Assembly: GCA_029851415.1 (NCBI GenBank)
Contig: CM056742.1
Coordinates: 156,617,121 to 156,681,120, forward strand
Direction of reading: 5' to 3'
Length of the DNA stretch: 64,000 nt
Origin: Eretmocerus hayati
Taxonomy: Eukaryota; Arthropoda; Insecta; Hymenoptera; Aphelinidae
Part shown: piece by piece, positions 48,661-59,729 of the stretch
How positions within the stretch are numbered: position 1 is the first letter of the stretch
Layout of the letters: the number at the start of each line of letters is the position of its first letter
Program-made: the position numbers and the translations under genes
The notes under the pieces: model-generated
Databases searched by the model: none
Told to the model about the DNA's origin: nothing
Seen by the model: the letters and a program-made list of their open reading frames with translations, nothing else

Positions 48661-51011
48661 GCCGAAAATGTGCCAAGCCCAAATCTAACTCCAGAAATTC
48701 CTGAGATGTATTGTCCGACTTTTTGAAATATATAAAGAACGAATGAAGTCGCGCGCGGAGGTAAATTTTTCTACCCCTCGGTACTGTAAGAATAACATAG
48801 ATAGTATGGTAGCGTCGAACGGAACCTGACATTTTGAGCAACACACGGAAACCTGACATTTGATACTAAAATATAATCACACGGCCAAACGGTTTGAGCT
48901 GCAGTCTTGAGGTTTTGGATTTTTCATTTGACCATCAGATACTTTGAAAAATGCTGACTATTAGGACCTAGACTAACTGAAGTTCAGTGAGTTATCACTG
49001 ATAGTTTCGGAGAGAGTTGATATACTTTTATATTGCGAGTTGCCATTTCTTCTAAGATGTGAGTCTGGACTTCTTGTGCTCATTACGAGACGAAGTATCC
49101 ATACACATAATAGTGGGAGGAAAAACCAAAAGCCTTTTAAGTACAATGAGGGAACATTTGGGGTCATAGCCGGTGTAAATGACTCTACGGTGAGCCTCTC
49201 CACTGGACTAGACTCGGTAAACAGAGTAACATTAAAGCATTAACGTAAATGAGCACAGAAAACCTTTGGCTAACGATACTTGATGAAAGAGTACTTAAAT
49301 GATCATCATGATTTCCAAAATAACAGACGGAATAAAAGGGAGTGGGAGAAATTCCCGTAGCAGTAATGGAAATAGGGGCATTAACGAAGTTGATATTGTA
49401 ATGACACAGAAGAACCTTTCTGGAAAACGACGAAAAAAATACATTCTAACTCACAGACATTTGTGTGGTCTTTGGATACAGCTGACTGAATTCACAAATA
49501 AAGTCAATCAATAATGAGAAATGACTAAAATCAGTGAATTTTTACAAACGATATTGATAATGTGTTATCGACGTTCTCGGAAGTAAGTTATCCACGTGAT
49601 ATATTTAAAAAGCCTCGAAGTAATCGGTATGATGTAATGAACAAGTCAGTATTGCGAGAAGGTGAATCTTGCCGAGGGCACTTCATGCGTGTACGATGGA
49701 AGAATTTTTTTCCCACGGAAATATACTACATTTGTATCAATATTTAGTCAAGTTCTCTAACAGGAGTGCTTGTTGGAGCTACAAATTCTGAGTCCAGTGC
49801 ACTCAAACGGGAGCTCAACATTTACACGATCAGTCACTTTATAGGATACTTTCGAACTCCTTCCTAAGCTTCAGTAAAAACTATCAGAATGATTTTTCAA
49901 TATCTTTCTGACGCTCTGTAGTTCTATAAGGGATGTATGTTTCCTGGACAATCAGAGTGATGGAAGCCCTATCGAATACTAGGCTCCAATCAATTCGGCC
50001 GTTTGTCATGTTAAATTAGAATTCATACAAATTTAATCAGACCATTCAAATATTGATAAATTTTCACATCTTCCATCACAAACATGCCCGATTTTTGGCT
50101 AATGTAAATGCTTGAAACTCCTCTATTTTGTACTCTACCTAGAACAAAAAACAACTGACAATAAAGGCGGTTATTAGTATAAAATTATTATCATAAATGA
50201 GAGGCAAATCAGAATCGCTATAAGGTCAACGACCAATAACTACCCATTCCTTATGAATCAGCAAACAATCTATTAAACTCAGCACTTGTACTCTCTTCAA
50301 AACCATCCATTTAAAAACGATTTTCAAACCCTCTTTCCCTCAACTCACACGCATAATATGCAATAGAATCTCAGTAAACCATACAAGTATATGGTAAAGA
50401 TTGCCAACAGATAATAAATACAAGATGGGCGATTGCACGCATTATATACACTATAACGTCGAGTGCATCAATGCATCGTACCATCAGAAGAACCTGATGC
50501 CCAAGAGAGCGCGGCACCGAGCAAAGAGTTCAGAAACATCAAGTTAAGAGAAGGAGGCAATGCATGAAGAGAAGGAGGTTCAAGCTTGAGAGACGGCCTC
50601 TCGCTTTGCAGACCAGGTCCCGGCACTACTCGCGTAATAAGTGTCCGATGTAAACGCACCCTCCAAGCTCACCATATATATATATATATGTACCGAATCG
50701 CTTGTACATTTTGCCATCGTCGCATGCACGAGTAAGCAAGGAGGGGAAAAAGGATCGAAAAAGGAAGAAAAATAGTGAACGAGCCCTGCTGAAGAGACTA
50801 CGAGATAACAGGCAATATAAGGTGAGGATCAGATGCAGGAAAATGGAGAGGGATGGATGAATGTATGGGAAATGGGAGAGGAGCGGATTGAAAGTATATG
50901 AGAGCGTACAGAAAAGACAGGAGCGTACGAAGCATATAACTGAATTGAAAACTGGATGATAATATTCTCGATGATAACTTGTTGAATTGGGACTGCGAAT
51001 AGCATCAAAAA
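48661..51011. other. Intergenic; AT microsatellite at 50674-50689
   Basis: An (AT)8 run lies at 50674-50689. The GC-richer interval at 50480-50660 has a minus-strand frame with a GTG start and no further support. Nothing else is recognised. Confidence 0.4.
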
Positions 51012-51163
51012 TACACTCTCCGCATCAATCAGTAAGAATTAATCCTAACTGACGAATTTCGTTAAATTTTAGTGAAATTCCACAAATTTGGAGGGGAATC
51101 CCACTGCATATTAACGAAAGTGCACGGATTGAGATCAAATTTTACTGATCGTGCCGAGAGAGC
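51012..51163. mobile_element. ~150-bp MITE with CTCTCCGCATCAATCAGTAA-type ends
   Basis: ACTCTCCGCATCAATCAGTAA-like sequence at the left mirrors TTACTGATCGTGCCGAGAG at the right, with one further inward match (TTCGTTAA / TTAACGAAAG). The left terminus resembles CTCTCCGTGTCGATCAGTAA at 29387, next to the fold-back at 29407, so the two may share a transposase. Confidence 0.55.
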
Positions 51164-52063
51164 AAAAATTTGATGGTTTCATCAAATAATGAAATATTAT
51201 TTTCTTAGAAAAGCTACATCACAGTTTAGTATGATAAAATTTTCAACATTTCTCTTTCTGAAGATGGTCAAGATTCCGCGTCAGGGACTCACTCATAATC
51301 CGGCAAAAAAAACGTCATTGCTGCCATTACTCGATATCCTCATAAATTGACAGATTGAATTTTGATTTTATCATTTCAATTGTTCGAACTGCAAGTTCCT
51401 ATTTTCGAAACAGAGCTTTCTACGTGAAGAATGAAGCGGCCATGCACGACATTGTTCACGGTCTTGGTTTAATTCTGATTCATCAAGACAATGTGACGAA
51501 ATGCCGTTAAAATGTGCATGTAGGTGCAAAAACTCAGTGTGATCCACATCCACGATCTCATTTTATATTGTGACGTATTATCATATACATTTAGCATGAG
51601 CACTTACTGGTTTGTTTTTACATCGTTTTTTTAAACGTCGGTCTCAGATAAGTGAGCAAGGCGCAGTAGACACGCGGGGTGTACACACGAAAAGCAAAGA
51701 AAATATCATGCAGCTGATAAAGTATGGGAACAAGGAGGAACAGTATAGAACGAAGAAGCTATGCGCGATACAAACAAATTGACAGGATTTTGTGGAGTGT
51801 GGTCGTCGGCCAGATCAAACTTGTACCATCCATAACAACTGTGCCTGTCTAGCCAGACTTGTCTGTTACTACTTATTTTCGAGAGAAGCGAAATCGAACG
51901 TAACCACAGGAAGAATAGTCAGAATATCTTCCCACTCCCAATCGATTATTTTTCCATAGGGACAGGGAAAAATTCATTCGTTTGCTCGAGGGAGGTGCAA
52001 CCTTGATTTTAAAGTCTGTCCAAAAAAAATCGCGAGGGATGGGGGCTGAAGATTAATATCTAA

Positions 52064-52392
52064 CAAGGAGAGGCCAGGGAGTGCGGGTCACGGATTCGGA
52101 TGAAACTTTGGAAATAGTCTCCTTTTAGCACCAAAGGATGATAGCCAAAGCCGCAGAGTCTAACGCTCAAGCGTTTCCGGGCTACAGGCCACAACCCATG
52201 CATTACAGTATATCTATATATACCACTTTCCCTCATATATAGGTATACTGTAATGCATGGGTTATACGCTGTAGCTCGAAAACGCTTGGGCGTTAGACTC
52301 TGCGGCTTTGGGTATCATTTTTTGGTGTTGAAAGGAGATGATTCCCAGAGTTTGAGCCAAATCCGTGATCCGCACTCCCTGGCCTCTCCTTG
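52064..52392. mobile_element. 329-bp fold-back MITE with TAA target duplication, copy B
   Basis: TAA lies on both sides (52061-52063 and 52393-52395). The ends are inverted repeats starting CAAGGAGAGGCCAGGGAGTG, and the arms pair inward through GCCGCAGAGTCTAACGC and CCCATGCATTACAGTATA. The loop region carries TATATATACCACTTT. Length, duplication and loop match copy A at 44499 (in opposite orientation), while most of the arm sequence is different. Confidence 0.85.
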
Positions 52393-52429
52393 TAAAAGTA
52401 TTTTCTCAAGGTCAAGACAATGGCGTAGT

Positions 52430-53150
52430 CAGTTTTTTTGGAAAAAAATTTTCTGAACATTCTTATTTTCTAACGATTGTGCCCCTTTCAATAGATCGCT
52501 AAAACTCATACAACAATTTCTTCAAAATCCTTAAATCCACCCCCAAACAAAATTTCAGACCGATTCGTCAAGTGAAGTAGGACTTGTTCTATTTTTTTGG
52601 TTCAAAATTCTGAGTTTTCTTGTAAGAATGCCTTAGAAGTCAAAAAATCACACCAATAAATTTCTGTTAAGTTGGAAAATACCCTTCGAGTTTTGCAAAA
52701 GCAGCAAAATTTGTTTAAAAATCAGACATATTTATAATTATACTTTTTCAATTATATGTTTTCTTGATTTATGCGATTTTTCGTCCCTAGTTCGATGTCC
52801 ATCTTGATTTAAACGAAAAAGTATCCTTGTAATTTTCCGTAAGCCCCATATTTTCGAGTCTCGAATTTTGGAGCATATTGAGGAGAATTTTTAGGATTTT
52901 GATCCAAAGAATAGAAATCGTCGTGCATTACCTGACCAATCGGTCTAAATTTTGTTTTGGTGTAGTTTTTAGAATTTTGAACAAAATGTCGTATATGTTT
53001 GCATTATGTGTATTACGGTTGCACAGTCCATTGAAAGAGGCGCGATCCAGAAAGTATAAAATTTGCCAAAAATCTTTTTTCAACAAACTTTATACTTCGC
53101 CTTTTTTCATCTCAGAAAAATACTTTTAAATACAAATCTCCAGCCTCAAC
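52430..53150. repeat. Old, degenerate inverted repeat
   Basis: CCAAACAAAATTTCAGACCG near 52544 mirrors CGGTCTAAATTTTGTTTTGG near 52941, and GCCCCTTTCAATAGA near 52481 mirrors TCCATTGAAAGAGGCGC near 53027. The arms are about 65-75% matched by eye and separated by an AT-rich centre near 52640-52860. It is probably a decayed fold-back element just downstream of copy B of the 329-bp family. Confidence 0.5.
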
Positions 53151-54180
53151 GATTCTTCAGGACAGATTTTGGAACTAGGGATGCACACCTCTTGAAACGT
53201 CTGAGGGGCAAGATTGAAAAATGAAAAAATTCGGCAAGTCCTAGAAGTTAATACCCAAAATAGTTCTAGTTCATCAAATTTGAATAATTCGCCAATTTTA
53301 TTTCATATATTTCTAAAAATTAGAGATGGTATCTTATGAAAAATTATGAAAGCTTACAAATGAGTCCAGCTTTTCGGACCCTTATTATTGAACTTTATCT
53401 TGAAGGTTTGATTTCTATGGGGCCAAAATGAATATTGCTGAAAAATATTCGGTTCTCTAATCGTAATCGTGAGACAGTAGAAAGAAAAAGAAATAAGACG
53501 AAAGAGTGAGAGGCTGGACGAGTGAATGGGCGAGCATGAGATAGGAAGAGAGAGAGGAGCCAGATGAATGTGGATATAATCTGCCCTGCTTCATAACAGG
53601 AGCAAAAAAGAGGGACGGAATGAAAGAGGGGAGCGGAGAAAGATGAAGTGGACAGTTAGTTCGGGACCGTTATGGGGCCCAAACCAAAACAGCGGATCAA
53701 TGCACTCCAGCTCGATGGATCCTGCACTGTTCAACGAAAAATTTTAAGGGCTACATTTAAGAGGAGCTTTCTATAGGGAAGAAAATGAACTGGACAGTAA
53801 CGCAACGCAAAACAATCAAGTATTAAACAGATGAGGAACGGGAACGATTCAGAAAATCTTAACTTGGACTCGAAGGGAGGAAACGAACGGAACTGAGCTG
53901 TCATAATAATATGGGGATGACAAGCTAAAGAGAGATACGAGTTATGTGAGCAGGTTTCTCAGTCGGTACTGTAGAAGGGCTGATATCCAGGCATGCACCC
54001 GGTTCTCCCTTTTGCTTGCCGGGTGGGAGGGTGGGGTGGGGTGGGTGGTGGTGGTGTAGAGCGCTCGGCAACCGCGGCTCATGGAGGGAGTGAGATAGAG
54101 AAAGAGAGAGAGAAAGACAGCATAATGTCGAAGGCAGCAGCCATACACCGGTCTCAGAGCGTCGACCGAGTGGGTGAATG
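53151..54180. other. Upstream region of the gene; GC-richer from 53940
   Basis: No frame is supported. From about 53990 the sequence becomes G-rich (GGGTGGGAGGGTGGGGTGGG, G-quadruplex-capable) and then purine-rich (GAGA repeats at 54085-54120), a composition often seen near insect promoters. GAGA-type elements upstream of the TATA box at 54183 are plausible regulatory sequence but unproven. Confidence 0.3.
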
Positions 54181-54182
54181 GG

Positions 54183-54190
54183 TATATAAG
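54183..54190 (+). promoter_or_regulatory. TATA box, candidate distal promoter of the secreted-protein gene
   Basis: TATATAAG in the context GGG...CAAGG is a strong TATA match. A start near 54213 would give a first exon of about 430 nt that reads through the microsatellites at 54404-54493 to the donor at 54642. GAGA-rich sequence lies 60-100 bases upstream. An AATAAA at about 54286 inside this exon argues mildly against it. Confidence 0.35.
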
Positions 54191-54403
54191 CAAGGCCCAA
54201 AGGAATCTTACTCGCGACACGAGATCCAGGCTTCGTCCCGATCGGCGGTGGCCTTCTTCAACTCAATTATATATATATTCTTCACAATAAACGTTTCTAT
54301 AACCGACAAGCCACAGTCTCGTTGTCTCTGTGTTTTAAAAGAGTAATATTAAATTGTGGAGGCTAGAGAAGCCCTGTTTTATTATTATTATATCTGTGAA
54401 ACT

Positions 54404-54493
54404 CGCGCGCGCGCGCGTGAGAAAGAGAAAGAGTGAGACAAGAGTAGGGTCTCTCTCTCTCTCTACACACACACACACACATATATATATATA
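54404..54493. repeat. Compound microsatellite: CG, CT, AC and AT runs
   Basis: A (CG) run at 54404-54417 is followed after about 30 bp by (CT) at 54450-54464, (AC) at 54465-54480 and (AT) at 54481-54493. The last run ends about 25 bases before a candidate transcription start, so it may double as a TATA element. Length changes here could alter expression of the gene. Confidence 0.9.
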
Positions 54494-54525
54494 TTCTTTC
54501 AAATCCCGGCCAGCTATCAGCAGAG
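54481..54525 (+). promoter_or_regulatory. Candidate proximal core promoter
   Basis: The TATATATATA run ends at 54493 and an initiator-like TATCAGCA has its A at 54519, a spacing of about 30 bases from TATA to start. A second initiator-like ATCAGTC lies at 54551. A start at 54519 gives a first exon of 123 nt ending at the GTGAGT donor. Confidence 0.35.
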
Positions 54526-54641
54526 TTCCAGGCGGGCGCAGCAGCCAGTGATCAGTCGACTCTCTCTGGACTAGCACAACTCAGTGAGACACCCTCAGTC
54601 TCCAGCACACACCTGTGTTATATTAGAATCTGACAACTTCG
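54519..54641 (+). other. Inferred non-coding first exon (5' UTR)
   Basis: Sequence ending ...GACAACTTCG at 54641 is followed by GTGAGT, a strong splice donor. The coding exon starts with an acceptor (T-run then ACAG) at 59723, only 6 bases before the ATG, so an upstream leader exon is required. This is the best-placed donor downstream of TATA-like elements. The 5' limit is inferred, not seen. Confidence 0.4.
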
Positions 54642-55903
54642 GTGAGTTTAATCGATCATACGTAACCCAAATTTTTTTTTTTTTTTTTTCATTTTGTGTG
54701 ACTATTATAGATTGTAGAGTCAAATATTTGTTATAATATCTCGTGATTTGAAGCAATTTGTCCGATGATAAGTTTTATTGAATTTTGTCGAGCGCTTGTG
54801 AGAGTTAAGCCGGGAGCTTGCGGTATATTCTGTTCGGGTGCGGCATCAGAGAATATCAGGTGAATAAGTACCTATACTGGTACAGCAGCCGCGCAAGCTC
54901 GAGCGCGGATATACTGGAATTTGGTCGCGTGATTTCAGAGTTAGCGAAAAAGTTCTAGAATTTTATATCTGGTGCGGTTGCAGCATCCGAAAATTTTTCC
55001 GCTCCGAGTGATAACTCAATTATTGTGTGATGACGAATATGATGATGATGATGATAGGTTATCTGTGGAAAATTCGTGTGAGTTATTGGTGATCAATACA
55101 TGATTTTATAAAAATTTTATAGCAAAATTCAAATTTAAATTGAGTGTTTGCGAGCTCGGGAATTGTCAATTCTACTCTACGGAATATTTTATACCGACTA
55201 TTAGTCTTATTTCATAAATTGAATTGAATATGTCATCGTTAACCACATTTCGTCACTATACTAACCAGGATGATAATAAGTGGATGAAATAGATTTCTAT
55301 TAGTAGTAAAGTGAAAAAAAGAGATGACAAGACTGCGAGAAACCGCCAAATAGCTAGAATTACAACCACTTCCTGGCTGATTGTCATCCTCGTTATGAAT
55401 TATAACACCTACTAATACTTGCGCATTTGTCATCGATTGCCTGCACCCGGTACTTTGAAACTTTTTATTATAGTGTGCAGTGATATGTGTCGCGCTCATA
55501 CCGATCGTATACACATAATATCAGTCAAAGAAAAACGAGAACATCTTGCAAATTTATTTATAATAAGGCGTGTCATGTCTCACATATGAGACTGCAGATA
55601 ATAAGTCGAGCGATGAAAATGAGCATTGGTTTATTTTAGGAAGAGTGTTGATATAAATTGATACACTGCAGAGGACAGCGTAATTTATGCGAATTTATGC
55701 TTTGGAACATCGTAATTTTTGTCTTTTTTCATCAAAAAAAGATTATATAATTATTCAATGTTCTAATTCACGAAAATTGACCGATTAATTAAAATTTCTT
55801 CATCAAACGTGCAGATTTATGAAATTTTGAAATCTCTTGAACAAAAACACGATGATTTAGCAGAATCAGCCAAAAAATCTGTTGAAATCAAAATAGTAGA
55901 TTT

Positions 55904-56062
55904 GAAACCGAGTTTATGAGGTTGTAGCTTGCTTCTGAGCGATTGCTTTTCGGTCCGAGCCGCAGGCGAGGGTCGAAATAATCGCTCGAAAGTGAGGAAC
56001 CTCTTGAACGAGACGCGAAAAGTATTTTATGCAATTTTGTAAGTACCCCAACATCGGCGAAT
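55904..56062. repeat. Variant module related to the 40 kb composite element
   Basis: It matches 40323-40481 along its length: GAGGTTGTAGCT, GAGCGATTG, the apex CCGAGCCGCAGGCGAGGGTC, ATAATCGCTC, GGAACCTC and a trailing TATTTTATGCAATTTT with CCCCAACATCGG. It folds on itself (GAGCGATT with AATCGCTC, GAGGTT with AACCTC). It shows that the variant type exists outside the 40 kb element. Confidence 0.75.
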
Positions 56063-58204
56063 TTTAAATCACTAGACTTTGAAATTCATGTGAAAAATCA
56101 GTCAAAATCTAGAAAATTCGGATTGAGAATGCAATAATGAGAAGAAAATGTAAGATTGTTGACGGTAGAGACACTGCAATTCCTTGACATTATTCTTGAG
56201 CTGAAACAGCGGACTAATAACTCGTTGGTATAAGCTTCACGAAACTTGGCAGCCGTATTTGGATTACTCTGCGTACTACCCATTTCTTGCTGCTGGAGAG
56301 AAAGAAAATAGTATTATTTCACAATGCGCGCACGAGCGCTGAGGGATCCGCACGCAGACTCTAATTAGCCTCTTGCTAATCCGCAAAATCTGCAATTAGA
56401 ATAGGCCAACTTCTGAGACAGATGGAAAATAGCCTTATATTCCTCCAGAAGACGTGTACCTGAATAGATATTCAGTGACATCCCAACACAAAGTGAATAT
56501 ATATCCCAATGTGAAAGTCTCTTCTATAGAATTGAGCAATAGTCGATAAAATATTCAAGTTTTCCATCGAAAAATATCAATCTAAAAATAGAATAGAAAA
56601 TCAAAGTACCCCTATGTTCTATTGAGATTTTGAATTCTTTCCCGATCGATGGTAACTATAAACGTGAAAGAATGTCGCAAGCATTACCGGAGTATATCAA
56701 CAAACGAGAATAAGAATTGCCATGACTGTGTATACAACAATCGATTGGCGCTTCTCGATATTATACCATATGAATCATGAATTCCAAACTTTACCGCTCT
56801 TGTAACTTGACAATGGGCATTGAACTCTCGCTTGTTCTAATACATGCTCTACTAGAATCATACAGAATCGGATTTTAAGGATGGCACGATTCTTTCAGAA
56901 GTTGGTACTAATTTAATGATTTTATAAATAATCGAAAATCATCTGAAAATTTACCTTCCCATTTGATTATGGCTGCACAGACTAATTTTTATTTTTACCT
57001 TTACTCATTTATTATTCTTTTTGTTAAAGCCCAAGTTGCTGTGAGCAGCCCCTTAAATTTCCACATACATTTGAATAGTATTATACGAAACAATTTCAAA
57101 TTTCATGAATTACGTAAAATATTGTGCATTTATAATGCCATATCTAATGCTTCGAGTAGATAACTAGTAATTTGATCGCCCGATCATGCAAGAAACATAG
57201 TAAACCAGAAATTAATCATCGTCAACTGATGAGTAAGACCAAACAATGCAAACTTGACTACGCGTACAATAAATTTAAATAAGCATTTTCTCGATTATTT
57301 ACGACATGATTTGGCTATGCATACACTACCTACTAGTAATAGCGCATCGCGATATGCATCCTCTGTCATTATGATGTCTTTTCAAAACAGCTTGCACCTG
57401 CCTATACCTTCATTCGTGACTCAAACACCTTATTCTCGTTCATTCAATATACTATCTCTCCGTCTCTCACTCGTGGGAAAAAGAATTAACTATCTACTCT
57501 ATGCCTCATAATGTCGAGGTTGTATATCCCACAACATAATGACCACTTACACATTACACAATTTGCGAAATTCTTTCCGCTCATCTGCGCTCCTCATTTG
57601 AGAAATTTTCATCGAAATCAGAGAGAAGAGTTTATCAATTTTGAAAGGTTTAAAATCACTACCTATGATTGATGAAACAACGACGCTCGTATACTCGTAT
57701 CCTTTATTGAGCAAGCGTATTAAACGAGCATAAAAAACTTGATAGTTATATTGGTGATGCGTATTCTACTCTTATCAAGTATTGAGATGCTTTAAAGAAT
57801 GAAATTCAAAGCATCGAATACTTCAACACCATCAGATCTCCTATGGCAAATTGTCTTCGAACGAATTTTTGCGCTTATCGATCATTGCTTGTCACATGAG
57901 GGACTTTTCATTAATTATGCGAGGGAATTTTTTGAAAGTCCAGACCACCCAGCCTACCTCAGTCGAGGTTTTTTCCCTCAGATAGTAATGGTCTGTAGAT
58001 TTTCAGCACCACCCACCCACCAATGAAATTCTCACATAATTAATGGACAGACCCCAAGTTGCAGCCCACCGGTACTTAAATAACACATCGAATATATAAT
58101 AGCAATTCATTGAAACTGTGAGCTTCGATTAATTCAATTATGGTGAATTTGTAATATCATAGCTTCGAACGTAAGGAGACTTTTGTATCTCGATATTTTC
58201 TTAG

Positions 58205-58354
58205 GCCCGAATTTCTAGACGTAATCCGGAGTCTGGATATTGTAATCCGTGGCGCCACAATAGCCAGTCCTGATAAATATGCAAACTCGCCGCACGGATT
58301 GTAGCGCCTCGGATTAAAATATCCGGACTCCGGATTACGTCTACAAATACGGGC
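58205..58354. mobile_element. 150-bp hairpin MITE, copy 2
   Basis: It has the same length and layout as 10007-10156, with ends GCCCGAATTTCTAGACGTAA and the mirror TTACGTCTACAAATACGGGC. Stem bases differ from copy 1 at many sites, some matched on both arms (for example GACGTAATCC here against GTCGTAATCC). It sits only 10 bp from the left end of the 990-bp fold-back. Confidence 0.85.
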
Positions 58355-58364
58355 ACAAGTGATT

Positions 58365-59356
58365 ATTGGCTATGGGACATGTGAGTTTCAGCGCCTCCGA
58401 GCGGCGGAAAACGGCATTCCACGGGAGGTAACATTCGAAGTTTTTGAACGTGTTTAGTGCGGGCTTTGGTCTTCTCATGCAAGTAGCTCAAAAACCGTAG
58501 CTCGGATGTGGCAACAGTATGCGAGGCGATTGTAGGGTTTTCGAAAACGAAGAGTTTGAGCGCTTGTGGGTCTGAATCCGAGCATAATTGAGTAAACTAG
58601 AGCGAGTTGAAAATTTTGCCTAATGCTTTTTGCATGGGCTATGCGGCCACTGCTCAACCACCGCTTCTGCCTCGACTCGCTCCGATATTTTTCTCACTCC
58701 GGGCTTTGTGAATCCTTTAATAATGTTCTGATTGGCATGTATGATAGCTCAAAATTTTCGCAATTAAAAATCTAACAACTTTCTCGCTTACTCTTATGAG
58801 GATTCAGCAACGGTTTTCCCAAAAATCAAGGTCAGAAATAGAGCATGCAAATTAGGCGCGTGATAGGGGTTTTCCTTCATTTTTGAGAGAACCTATCGCT
58901 CAAACCTCGTAACAGTAAGCGAGAAAGTTGTTAGATTTTTAATTGCGAAAATTTTGAGCTATCACACATGTCAATCAGACCATTATTGAGGGATTCACAG
59001 AGCCCGAAGCGAGAAAAATATCGGAGCGAGTCGGGGCAGAATCAGTAGCTTGAGCCTCGGCTTGAGCGGTGACCGCATAGCCCATGCAAAAAGCATTAGG
59101 CAAAATTTTCAACTCGCTCTAGTTTACTCAATTATGCTCGGATTCAGACCCACAAGTGCTCAAACTCTTCGTTTTCGAAAACCCTACAATCGCCGCGCAT
59201 ACTGTTGCCACATCCGAGCTATACGGTTTTTGAGCAACTTGCATGAGAAGACCAAAGCCCGCACTGAACACGTTCAAAAACTTCGAATGTTACCTCCCGT
59301 GGAATGCCGTTTTCCGCCGCTCGGAGGCGCTGAAACTCACATGTCCCATAGCCAAT
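58365..59356. mobile_element. ~990-bp fold-back element with ~440-bp arms
   Basis: ATTGGCTATGGGACATGTGA at the left mirrors TCACATGTCCCATAGCCAAT at the right. The arms match closely through CGGCGGAAAACGGCATTCCA, TTTTGCCTAATGCTTTTTGC and AATTAAAAATCTAACAACTT to a centre of about 110 bp near 58805-58910. Arm identity is high, suggesting recent insertion or arm conversion. The mirrored open frames (58475-58657 minus and 59050-59379 plus, both with KSIRQNFQLALVYSIMLGFR) are the same DNA read from each arm and not separate genes. A weak AGTGATT repeat flanks it (58357 and about 59371), too far out to be a certain target duplication. Confidence 0.8.
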
Positions 59357-59729
59357 ACAGTGGACAAATTAGTGATTAATGACCATTACTTGAGAGGAGT
59401 AGAGTTATTTCACAGAGTGAATAAGATCAAAAATGTATTTTACTGACAGGGGAGTATTTCACATCAGAAATAATTTTGAATATCATTCTTCGGCACTGGA
59501 AGAAGACTAATTCCAGAGTTTCAGCCAAATTTATGATCAGCATGTGAAACACTCGCCTGGTGAGATGCACAAGCTTGAAAAAATTGATCAACTATTTTAA
59601 AAAGTCATTTTTTTTAAAGAGATATTTCTAGTTCTAACAACTTCTACCAACTCGAAACTCGGTTTGCACTCAGGGTTATGAAATTGATCAGTGAATAAAT
59701 CGTGGTTCCTTTTTTTTTTACAGAACGAA

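Larger units (their letters stand above)
54642..59723 (+). other. Inferred first intron, 5.1 kb, loaded with repeats
   Basis: It begins GTGAGT and ends with CCTTTTTTTTTTACAG. It contains a relative of the 117-bp modules (55904), a 150-bp MITE (58205) and a 990-bp fold-back (58365). Outside those, the intervals 55100-55900 and 56066-58204 are AT-rich with no further feature recognised. The long intron depends on the 54641 exon being the true leader. Confidence 0.4.

Noticed and set aside
53898..54345. Possible solo LTR (TGT start, TATATAAG, AATAAA in order)
   Set aside because: No matching CA end, target duplication or adjacent primer-binding site could be located; the TATA box is better explained as part of the downstream gene's promoter.
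58475..59379. Pair of frames sharing KSIRQNFQLALVYSIMLGFR on opposite strands
   Set aside because: They are the two arms of one fold-back element, not duplicated genes.
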